From contig JAFAHS010000255.1 of the NCBI GenBank assembly GCA_019237115.1, positions 1-64,000 on the forward strand: DNA of 64,000 nt, written 5' to 3'. The DNA is from Deltaproteobacteria bacterium. Lineage in GTDB: Bacteria; Desulfobacterota; Binatia; Binatales; Binataceae. A program made the translations under genes and the position numbers. Of the stretch, positions 9,598-18,667 are shown in pieces (the stretch's first letter is position 1; each line of letters opens with the position of its first letter). Under the pieces are notes generated by a model that did not search any database, had not been told where the DNA came from, and saw nothing but the letters and a program-made list of their open reading frames with translations.

Positions 9598-11664
9598 TCA
9601 AATCCTGCCGTTCCTCGCGATGGCTTCCTTGGCGGCTTCTACCACCTTCTCTGGAGTGAAGCCGAATTTCTTCAGCAACGCCTTCAACGGTGCGGACGCG
9701 CCAAAGGTGTGCATTCCGATGCCATGCGCACCCGCGCCAGTATAATAGGACCATCCCACGACCGATGCCTGCTCGACCGAGACCCGCGCCCGCACCTCGG
9801 GCGGCAGCACCTGCGAGCGATAAGTTTCCGGCTGCCGTTCGAAGAGCTCCCACGACGGCATACTCACCACCCGTGCGCGGACTCCATCCGCCTTGAGCTT
9901 CTCGAACGCCTCGACGCACAGCGAAACCTCGCTTCCAGTTGACAGCAGGATCACCTCGGGCTTGCCGCCGGCCGCGTCGGCGAGGACGTAAGCGCCTTTG
10001 GCCACCCCGCTGGCGAGCGCATATTTGGTCCGATCAAGGGTCGGCAAGGCCTGGCGGCTCAAGATCAGGCAGGCCGGCTCATGTTGCATTTGCATGACCA
10101 CCCGCCAGGCCTCGGCCACCTCGTTCGCGTCGCAAGGCCGTAATACGATCAGATTCGGGATCGCGCGCAGTCCTATGATCTGTTCGATTGGCTGATGGGT
10201 CGGACCGTCCTCGCCCAACCCGATCGAATCGTGCGTGAACACGTAGACCACCGGCACTTCCATTAGCGCGGCCAGGCGTATTGCGGGCTTGCAGTAGTCG
10301 CTGAAAATCAGAAAGCCGCTGCCGAACGGACGGATCTTGCTCAGCGCCATTCCGTTGAGCACCGCACCCATCGCGTGCTCGCGGATTCCGAAATGAAAAT
10401 TTCGACCGCTCCGATTGGAGCCATTGAAATCGCCGACCCCCGCAAAGGTGAGCCGGGTTTTGGTGGAGGGCGAGAGGTCGGCGGCGCCACCCATCAGCCA
10501 GGGCACGTTCTTCGCGATCGCGTTGAGCACCGTGCCCGAGGATTCGCGGGTCGCCATCCCCTTCGGGTCTGCGGGAAAACTTGGTATTTCCTTGTCCCAT
10601 CCGGCGGGCAGCTCGCGCCGCTGCATGCGATGAATCTGGTCGGCCAGGTCGGGGAACTTGCTTGCGTACTGCGCGAGCTTGCCATTCCACTCGGAGCTGC
10701 ACTGCTGACCGCGCTTGCCCACGTTCGCATCAAAGTTCTGGCGTACTCCGTCCGGCACCAGGAATTTCGCATCCTCCGGCCATCCGTAGTTGCGCTTGAC
10801 CAGCTTGACTTCCTCTTCACCGAGCGCCTCTCCGTGTGCCTCGCTGGTATCCTGCTTGTGCGGTGACCCATACCCGATGTGGCTGTCGACAATGATCAGG
10901 GTTGGACGGTCATGGGTGTCCAGGAATACCCGGAACGCACGTTCGAGCATTTCGAGGTCGTTGGCGTCGCCGACTCGCGTGACGTTCCATCCGTAACCGA
11001 TGAAGCGGGTCGCAACGTCGTCGCTGAAGGCGAGGTCGGTATGGCCTTCGATGGTTACGTGGTTATTGTCGTAGATCCAGCACAGGTTCGGGAGCTTCAA
11101 ATGGCCGGCCAGCGAGGCGGCTTCGTTCGACACGCCCTCCATCATGCAACCGTCGCCGCATAGCGAGTAGACGTTATAGTTGAACATCTCGAAATCGGGG
11201 CGGTTGAAGTGATTCGCCTGCCAGAGCCCCGCGATAGCCATCCCGACGCTGGTCGCGACGCCCTGCCCAAGGGGCCCGGTGGTCGTCTCGACGCCGGAAG
11301 TCCAGTGATACTCGGGATGGCCCGGGCAACGGCTGTCGAGCTGGCGAAAATGCTTGATGTCATCGAGCGAGACGGTTGGTTTGCCCACGATCTCGTATTG
11401 CGGGTCGACCGCGAGCACGCTGGTCAGATGCAGCATCGAGTAGAGCAGCATCGACGCATGCCCGGCCGATAGCACAAACCTGTCCCGGTTGGGCCAAATC
11501 GGATCCTTGGGATCGAACCGCAGGAAGCGCTGCCACAGACAGTAGACCACTGGCGCCATCCCCATCGGGGTGCCTGGATGACCGGAGTTGGCCTGCTGGA
11601 CCGCATCAATGGATAGAGTGCGGATGGTGTTGATGCACAACTGATCGATCTGCGAGTTTGCCAC
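9598..11664 (-). CDS. tkt: Transketolase
   Basis: A 688-residue thiamine-diphosphate enzyme of the non-oxidative pentose-phosphate pathway. I place the start at GTG 11664 (VANSQIDQL), with GAGGTGA 5 nt upstream. The open frame continues upstream another 158 codons, but that part is Arg-rich and unlike any transketolase. The motifs seen are GHPGTPMG near residue 25, the ThDP motif GDGCMMEG followed by NNH near residue 155-185, and the central-domain GIREHAMG with its catalytic Glu. Length is typical. It is the first gene of a tkt-gnd-zwf-glk cluster. Confidence 0.94.
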   Translation of the reverse strand: MANSQIDQLCINTIRTLSIDAVQQANSGHPGTPMGMAPVVYCLWQRFLRFDPKDPIWPNRDRFVLSAGHASMLLYSMLHLTSVLAVDPQYEIVGKPTVSLDDIKHFRQLDSRCPGHPEYHWTSGVETTTGPLGQGVATSVGMAIAGLWQANHFNRPDFEMFNYNVYSLCGDGCMMEGVSNEAASLAGHLKLPNLCWIYDNNHVTIEGHTDLAFSDDVATRFIGYGWNVTRVGDANDLEMLERAFRVFLDTHDRPTLIIVDSHIGYGSPHKQDTSEAHGEALGEEEVKLVKRNYGWPEDAKFLVPDGVRQNFDANVGKRGQQCSSEWNGKLAQYASKFPDLADQIHRMQRRELPAGWDKEIPSFPADPKGMATRESSGTVLNAIAKNVPWLMGGAADLSPSTKTRLTFAGVGDFNGSNRSGRNFHFGIREHAMGAVLNGMALSKIRPFGSGFLIFSDYCKPAIRLAALMEVPVVYVFTHDSIGLGEDGPTHQPIEQIIGLRAIPNLIVLRPCDANEVAEAWRVVMQMQHEPACLILSRQALPTLDRTKYALASGVAKGAYVLADAAGGKPEVILLSTGSEVSLCVEAFEKLKADGVRARVVSMPSWELFERQPETYRSQVLPPEVRARVSVEQASVVGWSYYTGAGAHGIGMHTFGASAPLKALLKKFGFTPEKVVEAAKEAIARNGRI

Positions 11665-12099
11665 GGCTGTCACCTCATTAGTGAAGGCTGCGATCGCTTG
11701 AATACAGGATGCAAGCCGGTGCCACCTGTTCCTATCGACAATACAAGGGCTCGCTCGATACCGCGAATCGGCCGTCGCACCCAAAATTGACCCGCTGCCG
11801 GTCTGGATTAGTGCCCGCGCGGGATGCAGTTGCCTATATAGTGGAACCCGATGACCCCCCCGTGTCATCCAGGTTGCCGCCACGTGTCGAGCCCACGGAA
11901 AGCTCGTCTCTCCTGGCGCCGCTATGTCGCTCTGAGCGGCGGTTTTGAACTTGTGAAACCAGCGCAAAGACATTCCGGGGCCGCGCCTCACGATCTGGGT
12001 AACAGCGGGTCCGTAACTTCGACCTTGCAACCGGCAACCATTTGAGCCCGCTATCTTTTCGGCGGACCCCGCCGTCCTACTTTGCGGAGGACCCACACC
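11665..12099. other. Divergent intergenic region between tkt and the sigma-factor gene
   Basis: These 435 nt hold no convincing gene. They must contain the promoters for both flanking genes. A TATATA hexamer occurs at 11835-11840. A GGAACC (11843-11848) is followed after 14 nt by TGTC, which loosely resembles an ECF-type promoter. I consider that weak. The Shine-Dalgarno GGAGG for the sigma factor is at 12086-12090. Confidence 0.4.
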
Positions 12100-13089
12100 A
12101 TGAGCCACCAGCCTGCATCGGACGAGATGGCCCGGCAACTGCGAACTGCCTGGTTCACATATGTCGACACGATCGAACCGGTTCGCCCGGCCCTGTACGG
12201 GTATTGTCGCCGCCTCACGGGCGACGTGTGGGAAGCAGAAGACCTGTTACAGGAAACCCTGCTTCGAGGGTTCGGTGCCATAGGGCGGGGCGATCTGCAT
12301 GGCGACAGCAGCCGGGTGAAAGACGCGCGCGCCTACCTCTTCCGAGTCGCGACCAATCTCTGGATTGACCAGCTTCGCCGCAATGAAGTCCGCTTTGACC
12401 GGGAGGGCGTTCCCGAGCCCTCACCCACGCCGGAGCAGGCAGTCGCGACTCGCGAAGCAGCTTCGCAGCTGTTTACTCAGGCCTCGCCACAGCAGCGTGC
12501 GGCCATCGTGCTAAAAGACATTTTCGATTTTACTGCCGAGGAGATTGCCGTGATGTTGTCGACCAGCGTGGGCGCGGTCAAGTCAGCACTGCATCGTGGA
12601 CGCACAAACCTCAAGAAAACGCCCCAGCAGAGTCACGGCTCGCTGCGCGCCCCGTCAAGGGAGTTGATCGATCGCGTGGTCGCGGCATTCAACGCACGTG
12701 ACGTCGATGGAATAACCAACCTGCTGCTGGAGAACGTGACTCTCGACGTACCCGGCGTGGGCGGCGAGCGCGGCAAGAACATGATTTGGGTCCGCGCCTC
12801 GCTTTCGCACCCCTCGTTCAGATCCGAGCCGTTGCTGTATCAGGGCGAGTGGATTTTCATTACCTGGGATGAACCGGGCGACGAGCGGGTCCTGGCCGGG
12901 GTGACGCGTTTTGAAGAACAAGATCGCGCGATCGCACGCATACGCGAGTATGTCTACTGCCCGGAAACACTCAACGAAGTCGCCGCAGAACTGGGCGTCA
13001 AAGCAGCAGCGCAGAAATACCATCAGGACCCGGCCACGCTTCAGAGAATGATCGCCGCGTCGAACCTCCCGTGGAGAAACGCTGTCTGA
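12100..13089 (+). CDS. ECF-type sigma factor with C-terminal SnoaL-like domain
   Basis: A 329-residue sigma factor starting at ATG 12100, 9 nt after GGAGG. Region 2 (about 25-95) contains DVWEAEDLLQETLLRGF and ARAYLFRVATNLWIDQLRR. Region 4 (about 125-175) contains FTAEEIAVMLSTSVGAVKSALHRGR, a helix-turn-helix that reads the -35 box. Residues about 185-300 form a SnoaL/NTF2-like domain (ELIDRVVAAFNARDVDG). Such tails occur in the SigJ and ECF41/ECF56 types, where the tail replaces a separate anti-sigma factor. No anti-sigma gene is adjacent, which agrees. The inducing signal and regulon are unknown. Confidence 0.85.
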   Translation: MSHQPASDEMARQLRTAWFTYVDTIEPVRPALYGYCRRLTGDVWEAEDLLQETLLRGFGAIGRGDLHGDSSRVKDARAYLFRVATNLWIDQLRRNEVRFDREGVPEPSPTPEQAVATREAASQLFTQASPQQRAAIVLKDIFDFTAEEIAVMLSTSVGAVKSALHRGRTNLKKTPQQSHGSLRAPSRELIDRVVAAFNARDVDGITNLLLENVTLDVPGVGGERGKNMIWVRASLSHPSFRSEPLLYQGEWIFITWDEPGDERVLAGVTRFEEQDRAIARIREYVYCPETLNEVAAELGVKAAAQKYHQDPATLQRMIAASNLPWRNAV

Positions 13090-13092
13090 AAC

Positions 13093-13112
13093 GTGATGCC
13101 CCTAGGCATCAC
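13093..13112. terminator. Palindromic terminator-like hairpin between converging genes
   Basis: GTGATGCC (13093-13100), loop CCTA, GGCATCAC (13105-13112): a perfect 8-bp stem with a 4-nt loop. It sits just after the sigma-factor stop and over the recD stop codon, where two transcripts converge. No T-tract follows on either strand, so termination strength is uncertain. Confidence 0.5.
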
Positions 13113-15201
13113 AGGAATGAGAACCAGGCAGAGGCAACTCCAACTGCTGCGGGACCGCGGGAGGAACCCGCGCTGCCAGCTCAGCCGCGACGCCAGAATA
13201 CCTATCGGCCTTTCGCGCGATACCGGCCCCCAGCAAGCCAGGGTCACCCACAATCACGACCCCGCGGCGGCATCGGCTCACCGCGGTATACAACAGTTCG
13301 CGCGTGAGCACAGGTAAATCGCGCTCGGGAAGCATGACGGCAGCAATATCGAACTCGGAGCCCTGAGCCTTATGCACCGTGGTCGCATAACCCAGTTCGA
13401 GCAGGTCACCGAGCAGGTCGAGGCGAAACACTGCAAGATCAGTCCCCCTGACGAAGACCACCGCACTGTAGTGTTTTGCGTCGGAATCGAGCGCATCGAT
13501 AACCACGCCCTGATCGCCGTTGAACAGCAAGCGATCGTAGTCATTGCGCATGATGATCACCGGGTCCCCCGCGACGATCGGCGCTGCGCGCATTGTGCGA
13601 CCCGCCCGGTTGAGCAACACCCGGCGATGCAGGCGCGCGTTGATCGCGTCCGAGCCCGACAACCCCACCCGCGTCGCACACATGATCCTGGTTCGGGCCC
13701 GGTAGTCGCATAACCGCGTCAGGCTTCCGCGCTCCTCCCGCGAGATGGTGTCGCTGCTGATTGCATACTCGCGCTCCAACAGGGACTCGATCTCGGCGCC
13801 CCCGCCGATCTGCTCGCGTTCCCATCGATCCAGAAACTCATCCAGCCGACCGCTCGGAGCAGGCAGCAGCTCCACGCCATTGAATTGAATCTCGTCAACT
13901 TTCGATCGCACCTGCGGACCGAGTTTTCCTCCCGAATCGACTCCCGCCACCAGCGTCTGGTCGCCGGCGTTAATGCGTCGACATACCTCGACGATCGCGG
14001 CGCCGGTCGGACTACTGCTCGGGGTTCGATAGTTGCGCGTCAGTCGCACGCTGGACTTGAAGAGCGGATGGGCGCGGTCAAGCGGCACCAGATCGCGGAA
14101 GGCCGCACCCGCGGAAATCGACGGTAGTTGATCAACGTCGCCCAGGAATACCAGTTGCGCCCCGGCAGCCACTGCTGCGACCAGGCGTTCCATCATCGCG
14201 AGGTCGAGCATCGAAGCTTCGTCAACAATTACGGCGCGCGCCGCGATCGGATTGTTGCGATGGTGAAGAAATATGCCGCGATCGGGAGAATAGCCGAGCA
14301 GGCGATGAACCGTCAGGGCATCGAGGCCCGCCGCCAAAAGCTGCTCGTCTTCTTGCGATGGCGCGGTAATCTGCGCCAGCGCCGCGGTCACCGCGTCCCG
14401 CAGACGGATCGCAGCGCGACCGGTGGGGGCCGCGAGGGTGGTTTCGTGGGGTGACACTTCAAGCCGCGCGAGCACCCGAAGGATGGCGACCACAATCGAG
14501 GTTTTGCCGGTGCCAGGCCCACCCGAGATCAGCGCCACAGGAGAACCGACCGCGGTTCGGACCGCGCTTAGCTGTTCGGCGGAGAGTTCGATACACGCGG
14601 CACCGGCGAATGCAGGTCGTAGAATGACATCATCCAATGCGCGCTCGATGCGCGCCGCCTCGAAAGGCTCCGCCCGCTTGCGCCGTGCCGTGATACTGTC
14701 CACCAGCCGCCGTTCGAGTGCGCGTGACCTCGCGTGTGCAATGAACGGCTCGAGAAACAGCAAGGGCGTCCGATCCAGTTCCGACCGGCCGATTACTTTT
14801 GCGGCCCGCCGGTTGAGCAGCAGGTCCTCTATCGAACGACGGACTTTCTCGCTTGTGGCGGCGTCGCTCCCGACCAGGGCAGCGAGCAGGTGGTGCATCG
14901 GGTCGCGAGCGATCTCGCCAGTGACCGGAAAGCGGGTACTGCCCTGAGCGAGTGCGGCCAGCGTCACGATGGTCAAAACGATTAATGCGAAGCGCGCGTC
15001 CTCGTCGAGATTCGCTTCCAGCGCCGCCAATTCCGCCGCCAGATGAACCGCGTCGCGCTCGAGGTTGAGGTCTCCGACCCGTTCCTCCAGTGCGCGCAAC
15101 TGGTTCTCGAGGTTACCGGCTTGCCCCCCGCCAGAAATCTCAAAGCGGCGCCACGCGCCGCGCAAGCCAAGTCGTTGGTATTTGTCGTTCGCCGCGTCCA
15201 C
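13102..15201 (-). CDS. recD: RecBCD enzyme subunit RecD (5'-3' helicase)
   Basis: A 699-residue SF1B helicase subunit of exodeoxyribonuclease V. Walker A GGPGTGKTS is near residue 225 and Walker B VIVDEASMLD near 330. The FLGDVDQLPSI motif III follows, and the C-terminal HKAQGSEFD and LYTAVSR motifs complete the set. The N-terminal 200 residues match the RecB-contact domain of RecD. The start is GTG at 15201, preceded by GAGGGG, which overlaps the recB stop region. It is the last gene of recC-recB-recD. Together the complex resects double-strand ends and loads RecA. Confidence 0.93.
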   Translation of the reverse strand: MDAANDKYQRLGLRGAWRRFEISGGGQAGNLENQLRALEERVGDLNLERDAVHLAAELAALEANLDEDARFALIVLTIVTLAALAQGSTRFPVTGEIARDPMHHLLAALVGSDAATSEKVRRSIEDLLLNRRAAKVIGRSELDRTPLLFLEPFIAHARSRALERRLVDSITARRKRAEPFEAARIERALDDVILRPAFAGAACIELSAEQLSAVRTAVGSPVALISGGPGTGKTSIVVAILRVLARLEVSPHETTLAAPTGRAAIRLRDAVTAALAQITAPSQEDEQLLAAGLDALTVHRLLGYSPDRGIFLHHRNNPIAARAVIVDEASMLDLAMMERLVAAVAAGAQLVFLGDVDQLPSISAGAAFRDLVPLDRAHPLFKSSVRLTRNYRTPSSSPTGAAIVEVCRRINAGDQTLVAGVDSGGKLGPQVRSKVDEIQFNGVELLPAPSGRLDEFLDRWEREQIGGGAEIESLLEREYAISSDTISREERGSLTRLCDYRARTRIMCATRVGLSGSDAINARLHRRVLLNRAGRTMRAAPIVAGDPVIIMRNDYDRLLFNGDQGVVIDALDSDAKHYSAVVFVRGTDLAVFRLDLLGDLLELGYATTVHKAQGSEFDIAAVMLPERDLPVLTRELLYTAVSRCRRGVVIVGDPGLLGAGIARKADRYSGVAAELAARVPPAVPQQLELPLPGSHSCDA

Positions 15202-15208
15202 CCGAAAG

Positions 15209-18200
15209 CTACCCCTCGGTCATCAGATCGCGCTCGTAGTGGAGGATCTCGTCCCAGCTCGGCCGATGAAAATAGGCCCCCACCCGGCCGTCGCCGTCCG
15301 GCTTGACCCCGCGCAGGAAGACATAGACCAGGCCGCCGAACCGTTCTTCGTACTCGCGGCGGTTGCGAATTCGCAGCAAGCGGACAATTCCCACCGTGTA
15401 AATGCGTGCCTGCACCAGATAGTGATCGGAGACGTGGGCCGCGATGGTGGCGGGATCGTAGGAAGGCAGGAGGTCGCTCTTCCAATCCGCAAAATAAGTC
15501 CGATTATGAAACCGGAAGACGAAGTCGACGAACCCGACCACCAACCCGCGGTCGATGGTCCACTCGCCGCCGCCGCCGGCACCGAGCAGCGGCTGGCCGG
15601 TTGCCGGAATCGGAAAGGTAAATTCCATCTCGCGGGCGGCGCCCTCGCAATTCACCAACGCCGGAACGAGTTCGTTGCCCAGCGCCAGCGGCGAGCGTAA
15701 CGCGTTAAATACGATCTCGGCTCCCCGAGCGAGCCCGCCCTCGGCCTGCGAGACCCGATGGCGGCGCGCGGTCGCGGCGATTGTCTCTCGCACCTGAGCG
15801 CTCGTCCGCCAGGTCTCGAGATCGGGCGCACAGGCTAGCGCGCGCAGGTCGAGCTGTTCGATTACTTCGTGCAGAAAAATTCCCACCGCTCGACCGCCGG
15901 CCAGATCGTCACGAAGCGGGGGCTCGGTCGCGGCCGGGTCGACGTCATATTTGAAAATTGATGGGTCCGCCTGGTAGGCGAGCGTGGCCCGGCGCTGCAG
16001 GGAGGTGTAGGAATCGATAGAAAGTGCGCGGTGACGAGCCACGATCTCGCGAAGCGATCGCGCCAGTTGATGGTCCAGGTCGTCGCCAAGCAAGCTCTCG
16101 GGCACAGCCGGGAAGCCGGCGCCGTTGACTTTCGCCAACTCCTGCTGCGCTGGTTGGGCAGCGCCCGCGCGCAGCGGAACCATCTCGACCAGTTTCTCAA
16201 ACCTGTCGCGTGATTCGCCCTCACCGGCGGCGAGCGCGTTAAGCCGCTCGTTCAATTTGCGATAGTAGCCGTCGAGCTTGCGCAGAGTCGCGTGGGGCGG
16301 AAACATCGCCAGGTAAAGTTTCTTTCTCGCGCGAGTTAGAGCGACGTAGAGCAGCCGTTCGTTTTCCGCGCTTTCTTCATTTCCGAGCTGGTGGCGGGCT
16401 GCATTTCGAGCAGACTGCCCGGCGATCACCCGCCTTTCTCCGTTGCTATGAAACACCAACACCCGATCGCGTTGTGGCGGCGCGGTCGCATATCCGCCGA
16501 ACAGCACCACGATGTCGGCCTGGAGGCCCTTGGCCTTGTGCACCGTCATTATCTGGACGGCATCGCGTTCGCTTTCGAGCCGCTGAACGCCGGGACTTTC
16601 GCCGGGCGGTAGATCATCTCCATCGACCCAGCTCGCTAGCATCTGAATCAGGTCGAAAAGGTCGGGTGCTGCGAAGAACGCTCTCTCCAGAAGGATTTCC
16701 AAAACATGCTCGTAGTTGGTCAGCTCTCTCTGGGAATCCGCCAGCAACAACTCACGCGCCACCAGGCCGCTTTCGTGGAGCATTGCGCTGAACAGCTCCG
16801 CGAAGCGCCGCTGATCGCCGAGCGCTTTCCACTGCAGCAACCGCGCCATCAGGGGATGAGCAGGCGCTACTTCCTCCAGACCCGGCAGATCGCGCAGCGC
16901 CACGCCGAACAACGGTGTCGACCAGGCCTTGAGCCGATGAGAGCGCCGGTGCGGTTCCGCGACCGCGCGCAAGACGTCGAGAATGTGTCCCGCCTCGCGA
17001 GTCTTGAATAGACCGTCCTGCTTGTAGAATGCGTACCGGACACCAACCTCGCGCAGGTACCCGGCTACCTCGCGGCTTTCCATCAGGGTGCGGGTGAGCA
17101 CGAAAACCTCAGGCGCGCTTTGCGAAGTCCGGCCACTCTCAAGCGCCAGAGTTCCGTCGAACAGATTTTTCAAAGTCGCGGCGATCTTCCTGCCGAGCAT
17201 TGCACGATAACGTCGTGCCGGCAGCTTTGCGCCCGCGGGCAGGCTGAAGATCGAAATTGGCTTTATCGGTGACTGGTCCGTGCCTGGCGCAGTGAAGCCG
17301 CACGAGACCGGATGGTCGTAGCGGATCTCGCCGTCGACAAAAAAAGCCGGCGCTGGAGTGGGCTCGAGAATCAGATTAACGGCATCTATCTGGTCGGCCG
17401 TCGAGCGAAAGTTTTCGACCAATGGAACGAAGGCCGCACCGTGCTTTTCCAGCAGCTCGGCTTTCGCTTTGAGGTAGGTAAAGACGTCTGCATCGCGAAA
17501 ACCATAGATCGCCTGCTTCGGATCGCCAACTACCAGCAGCCGGGTGCCGCCACCATCGACGAATATCCGGCGAAAGATGTGCCATTGAAGATCGTCGGTA
17601 TCCTGAAACTCATCGACCAGCCCGACCCGGAATCGTTGGCGCAAAATCTGCGCCAGCCGGGCGCCTTGGGGTCCTTCGAGGGCTGACCATAGCCAGCGCG
17701 GCATATCGCCGAAGTCGATCACTCCGCGTTCGCGCTTGATGCGACCGAGCCGCCGCGCGACCGGAGGAAGAAAACTATCGATGATGCGCGCTTCAAGGGG
17801 CACGGCGAACTGCACTCGCCCAACGGCGTTGAGAAATCGCGCGGTCTCCGGCGACCAGCCGGGCGGGTGCTCCAATGCGGCTATCCGCCCGAGCGCCTGG
17901 GCATCGAGTTCCCGGCGCAGACGCAAGGCATCGTGGCCGGAACGTTTGATCGCCTCGGCGATCATTGCGAGATCGGTGGACGCCGCACCTTTCGCCCGGG
18001 TCGGCGGCAATTCCTGCGCGAGCCTCGAATAGTCGAAACTTGCCAGAAGTTCGTCGGCTGCGGCGGAGTTTCGCGCGGACGCGTCCGAATCGAGATAGTG
18101 GCGCTCGTTGGCATCAAACAGGAGGGCCTCCAACCGATCGCTCCCGCGATCATCGGCCAGCCACTCCTCGAGCAGCGGGCCCATCCACTCGTCCGCGGCA

Positions 18201-18667
18201 AAGTGTTCGCGCAGCTCGGCGCGGAACGCCTCGTGAAACATGGTCCGCGCATCCGCGACTTCGACCCTCAGACGCATGCCACTCAGCAGCGCAAAATCGG
18301 CCAGCGTCCGATGACAGAAGCTGTGGATCGTGTGAATCGGTGCGCGTTCGAAGGAAAAGAGTGCCCGCTCCAGTCGTCCCGCCTTCTCGAGATCGAGCGG
18401 TATCGGTGTGCCTGAGTCCGCCTCTGTTTCAGCACGAAGCGGTTTCTCGATCCTCGCGCGGATGCGCGCGCGCAATTCGCTGGCCGCTTTCTCGGTGAAG
18501 GTCACCGCCAGAATTTGGTCGAGGCGAGTCTCCGAGTTGAGCAGAATTTCGACGACCAGGTGTTCGATGGTGAAGGTTTTGCCCGTACCGGCGCTGGCCT
18601 CAATGACGCAGTGACCGACCGGGGGAACTTGCTCGACGATATCCGGACGCCAGTAGTAGCGCTTCAT
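15209..18667 (-). CDS. recB: RecBCD enzyme subunit RecB (3'-5' helicase and nuclease)
   Basis: A 1152-residue UvrD-like helicase with a nuclease domain. Walker A ASAGTGKTFT is near residue 25, and VDEFQDTDDLQW (motif II) is near 360. QIMTVHKAKGLQ and YVALTRARKKLY follow. The C-terminal nuclease domain has the YFADWKSDLL motif, with the catalytic Asp and Lys of the PD-(D/E)XK fold. I use the ATG at 18667, which shares its A with the recC stop (TGATG); a GTG one codon earlier is possible. It acts with RecC and RecD in recombinational repair and destruction of foreign linear DNA. Confidence 0.94.
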   Translation of the reverse strand: MKRYYWRPDIVEQVPPVGHCVIEASAGTGKTFTIEHLVVEILLNSETRLDQILAVTFTEKAASELRARIRARIEKPLRAETEADSGTPIPLDLEKAGRLERALFSFERAPIHTIHSFCHRTLADFALLSGMRLRVEVADARTMFHEAFRAELREHFAADEWMGPLLEEWLADDRGSDRLEALLFDANERHYLDSDASARNSAAADELLASFDYSRLAQELPPTRAKGAASTDLAMIAEAIKRSGHDALRLRRELDAQALGRIAALEHPPGWSPETARFLNAVGRVQFAVPLEARIIDSFLPPVARRLGRIKRERGVIDFGDMPRWLWSALEGPQGARLAQILRQRFRVGLVDEFQDTDDLQWHIFRRIFVDGGGTRLLVVGDPKQAIYGFRDADVFTYLKAKAELLEKHGAAFVPLVENFRSTADQIDAVNLILEPTPAPAFFVDGEIRYDHPVSCGFTAPGTDQSPIKPISIFSLPAGAKLPARRYRAMLGRKIAATLKNLFDGTLALESGRTSQSAPEVFVLTRTLMESREVAGYLREVGVRYAFYKQDGLFKTREAGHILDVLRAVAEPHRRSHRLKAWSTPLFGVALRDLPGLEEVAPAHPLMARLLQWKALGDQRRFAELFSAMLHESGLVARELLLADSQRELTNYEHVLEILLERAFFAAPDLFDLIQMLASWVDGDDLPPGESPGVQRLESERDAVQIMTVHKAKGLQADIVVLFGGYATAPPQRDRVLVFHSNGERRVIAGQSARNAARHQLGNEESAENERLLYVALTRARKKLYLAMFPPHATLRKLDGYYRKLNERLNALAAGEGESRDRFEKLVEMVPLRAGAAQPAQQELAKVNGAGFPAVPESLLGDDLDHQLARSLREIVARHRALSIDSYTSLQRRATLAYQADPSIFKYDVDPAATEPPLRDDLAGGRAVGIFLHEVIEQLDLRALACAPDLETWRTSAQVRETIAATARRHRVSQAEGGLARGAEIVFNALRSPLALGNELVPALVNCEGAAREMEFTFPIPATGQPLLGAGGGGEWTIDRGLVVGFVDFVFRFHNRTYFADWKSDLLPSYDPATIAAHVSDHYLVQARIYTVGIVRLLRIRNRREYEERFGGLVYVFLRGVKPDGDGRVGAYFHRPSWDEILHYERDLMTEG

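Noticed and set aside
11665..12138. 158-codon N-terminal extension of transketolase
   Set aside because: The extension is Arg-rich with no family resemblance, while GTG 11664 has a strong Shine-Dalgarno and starts where the transketolase domain begins.
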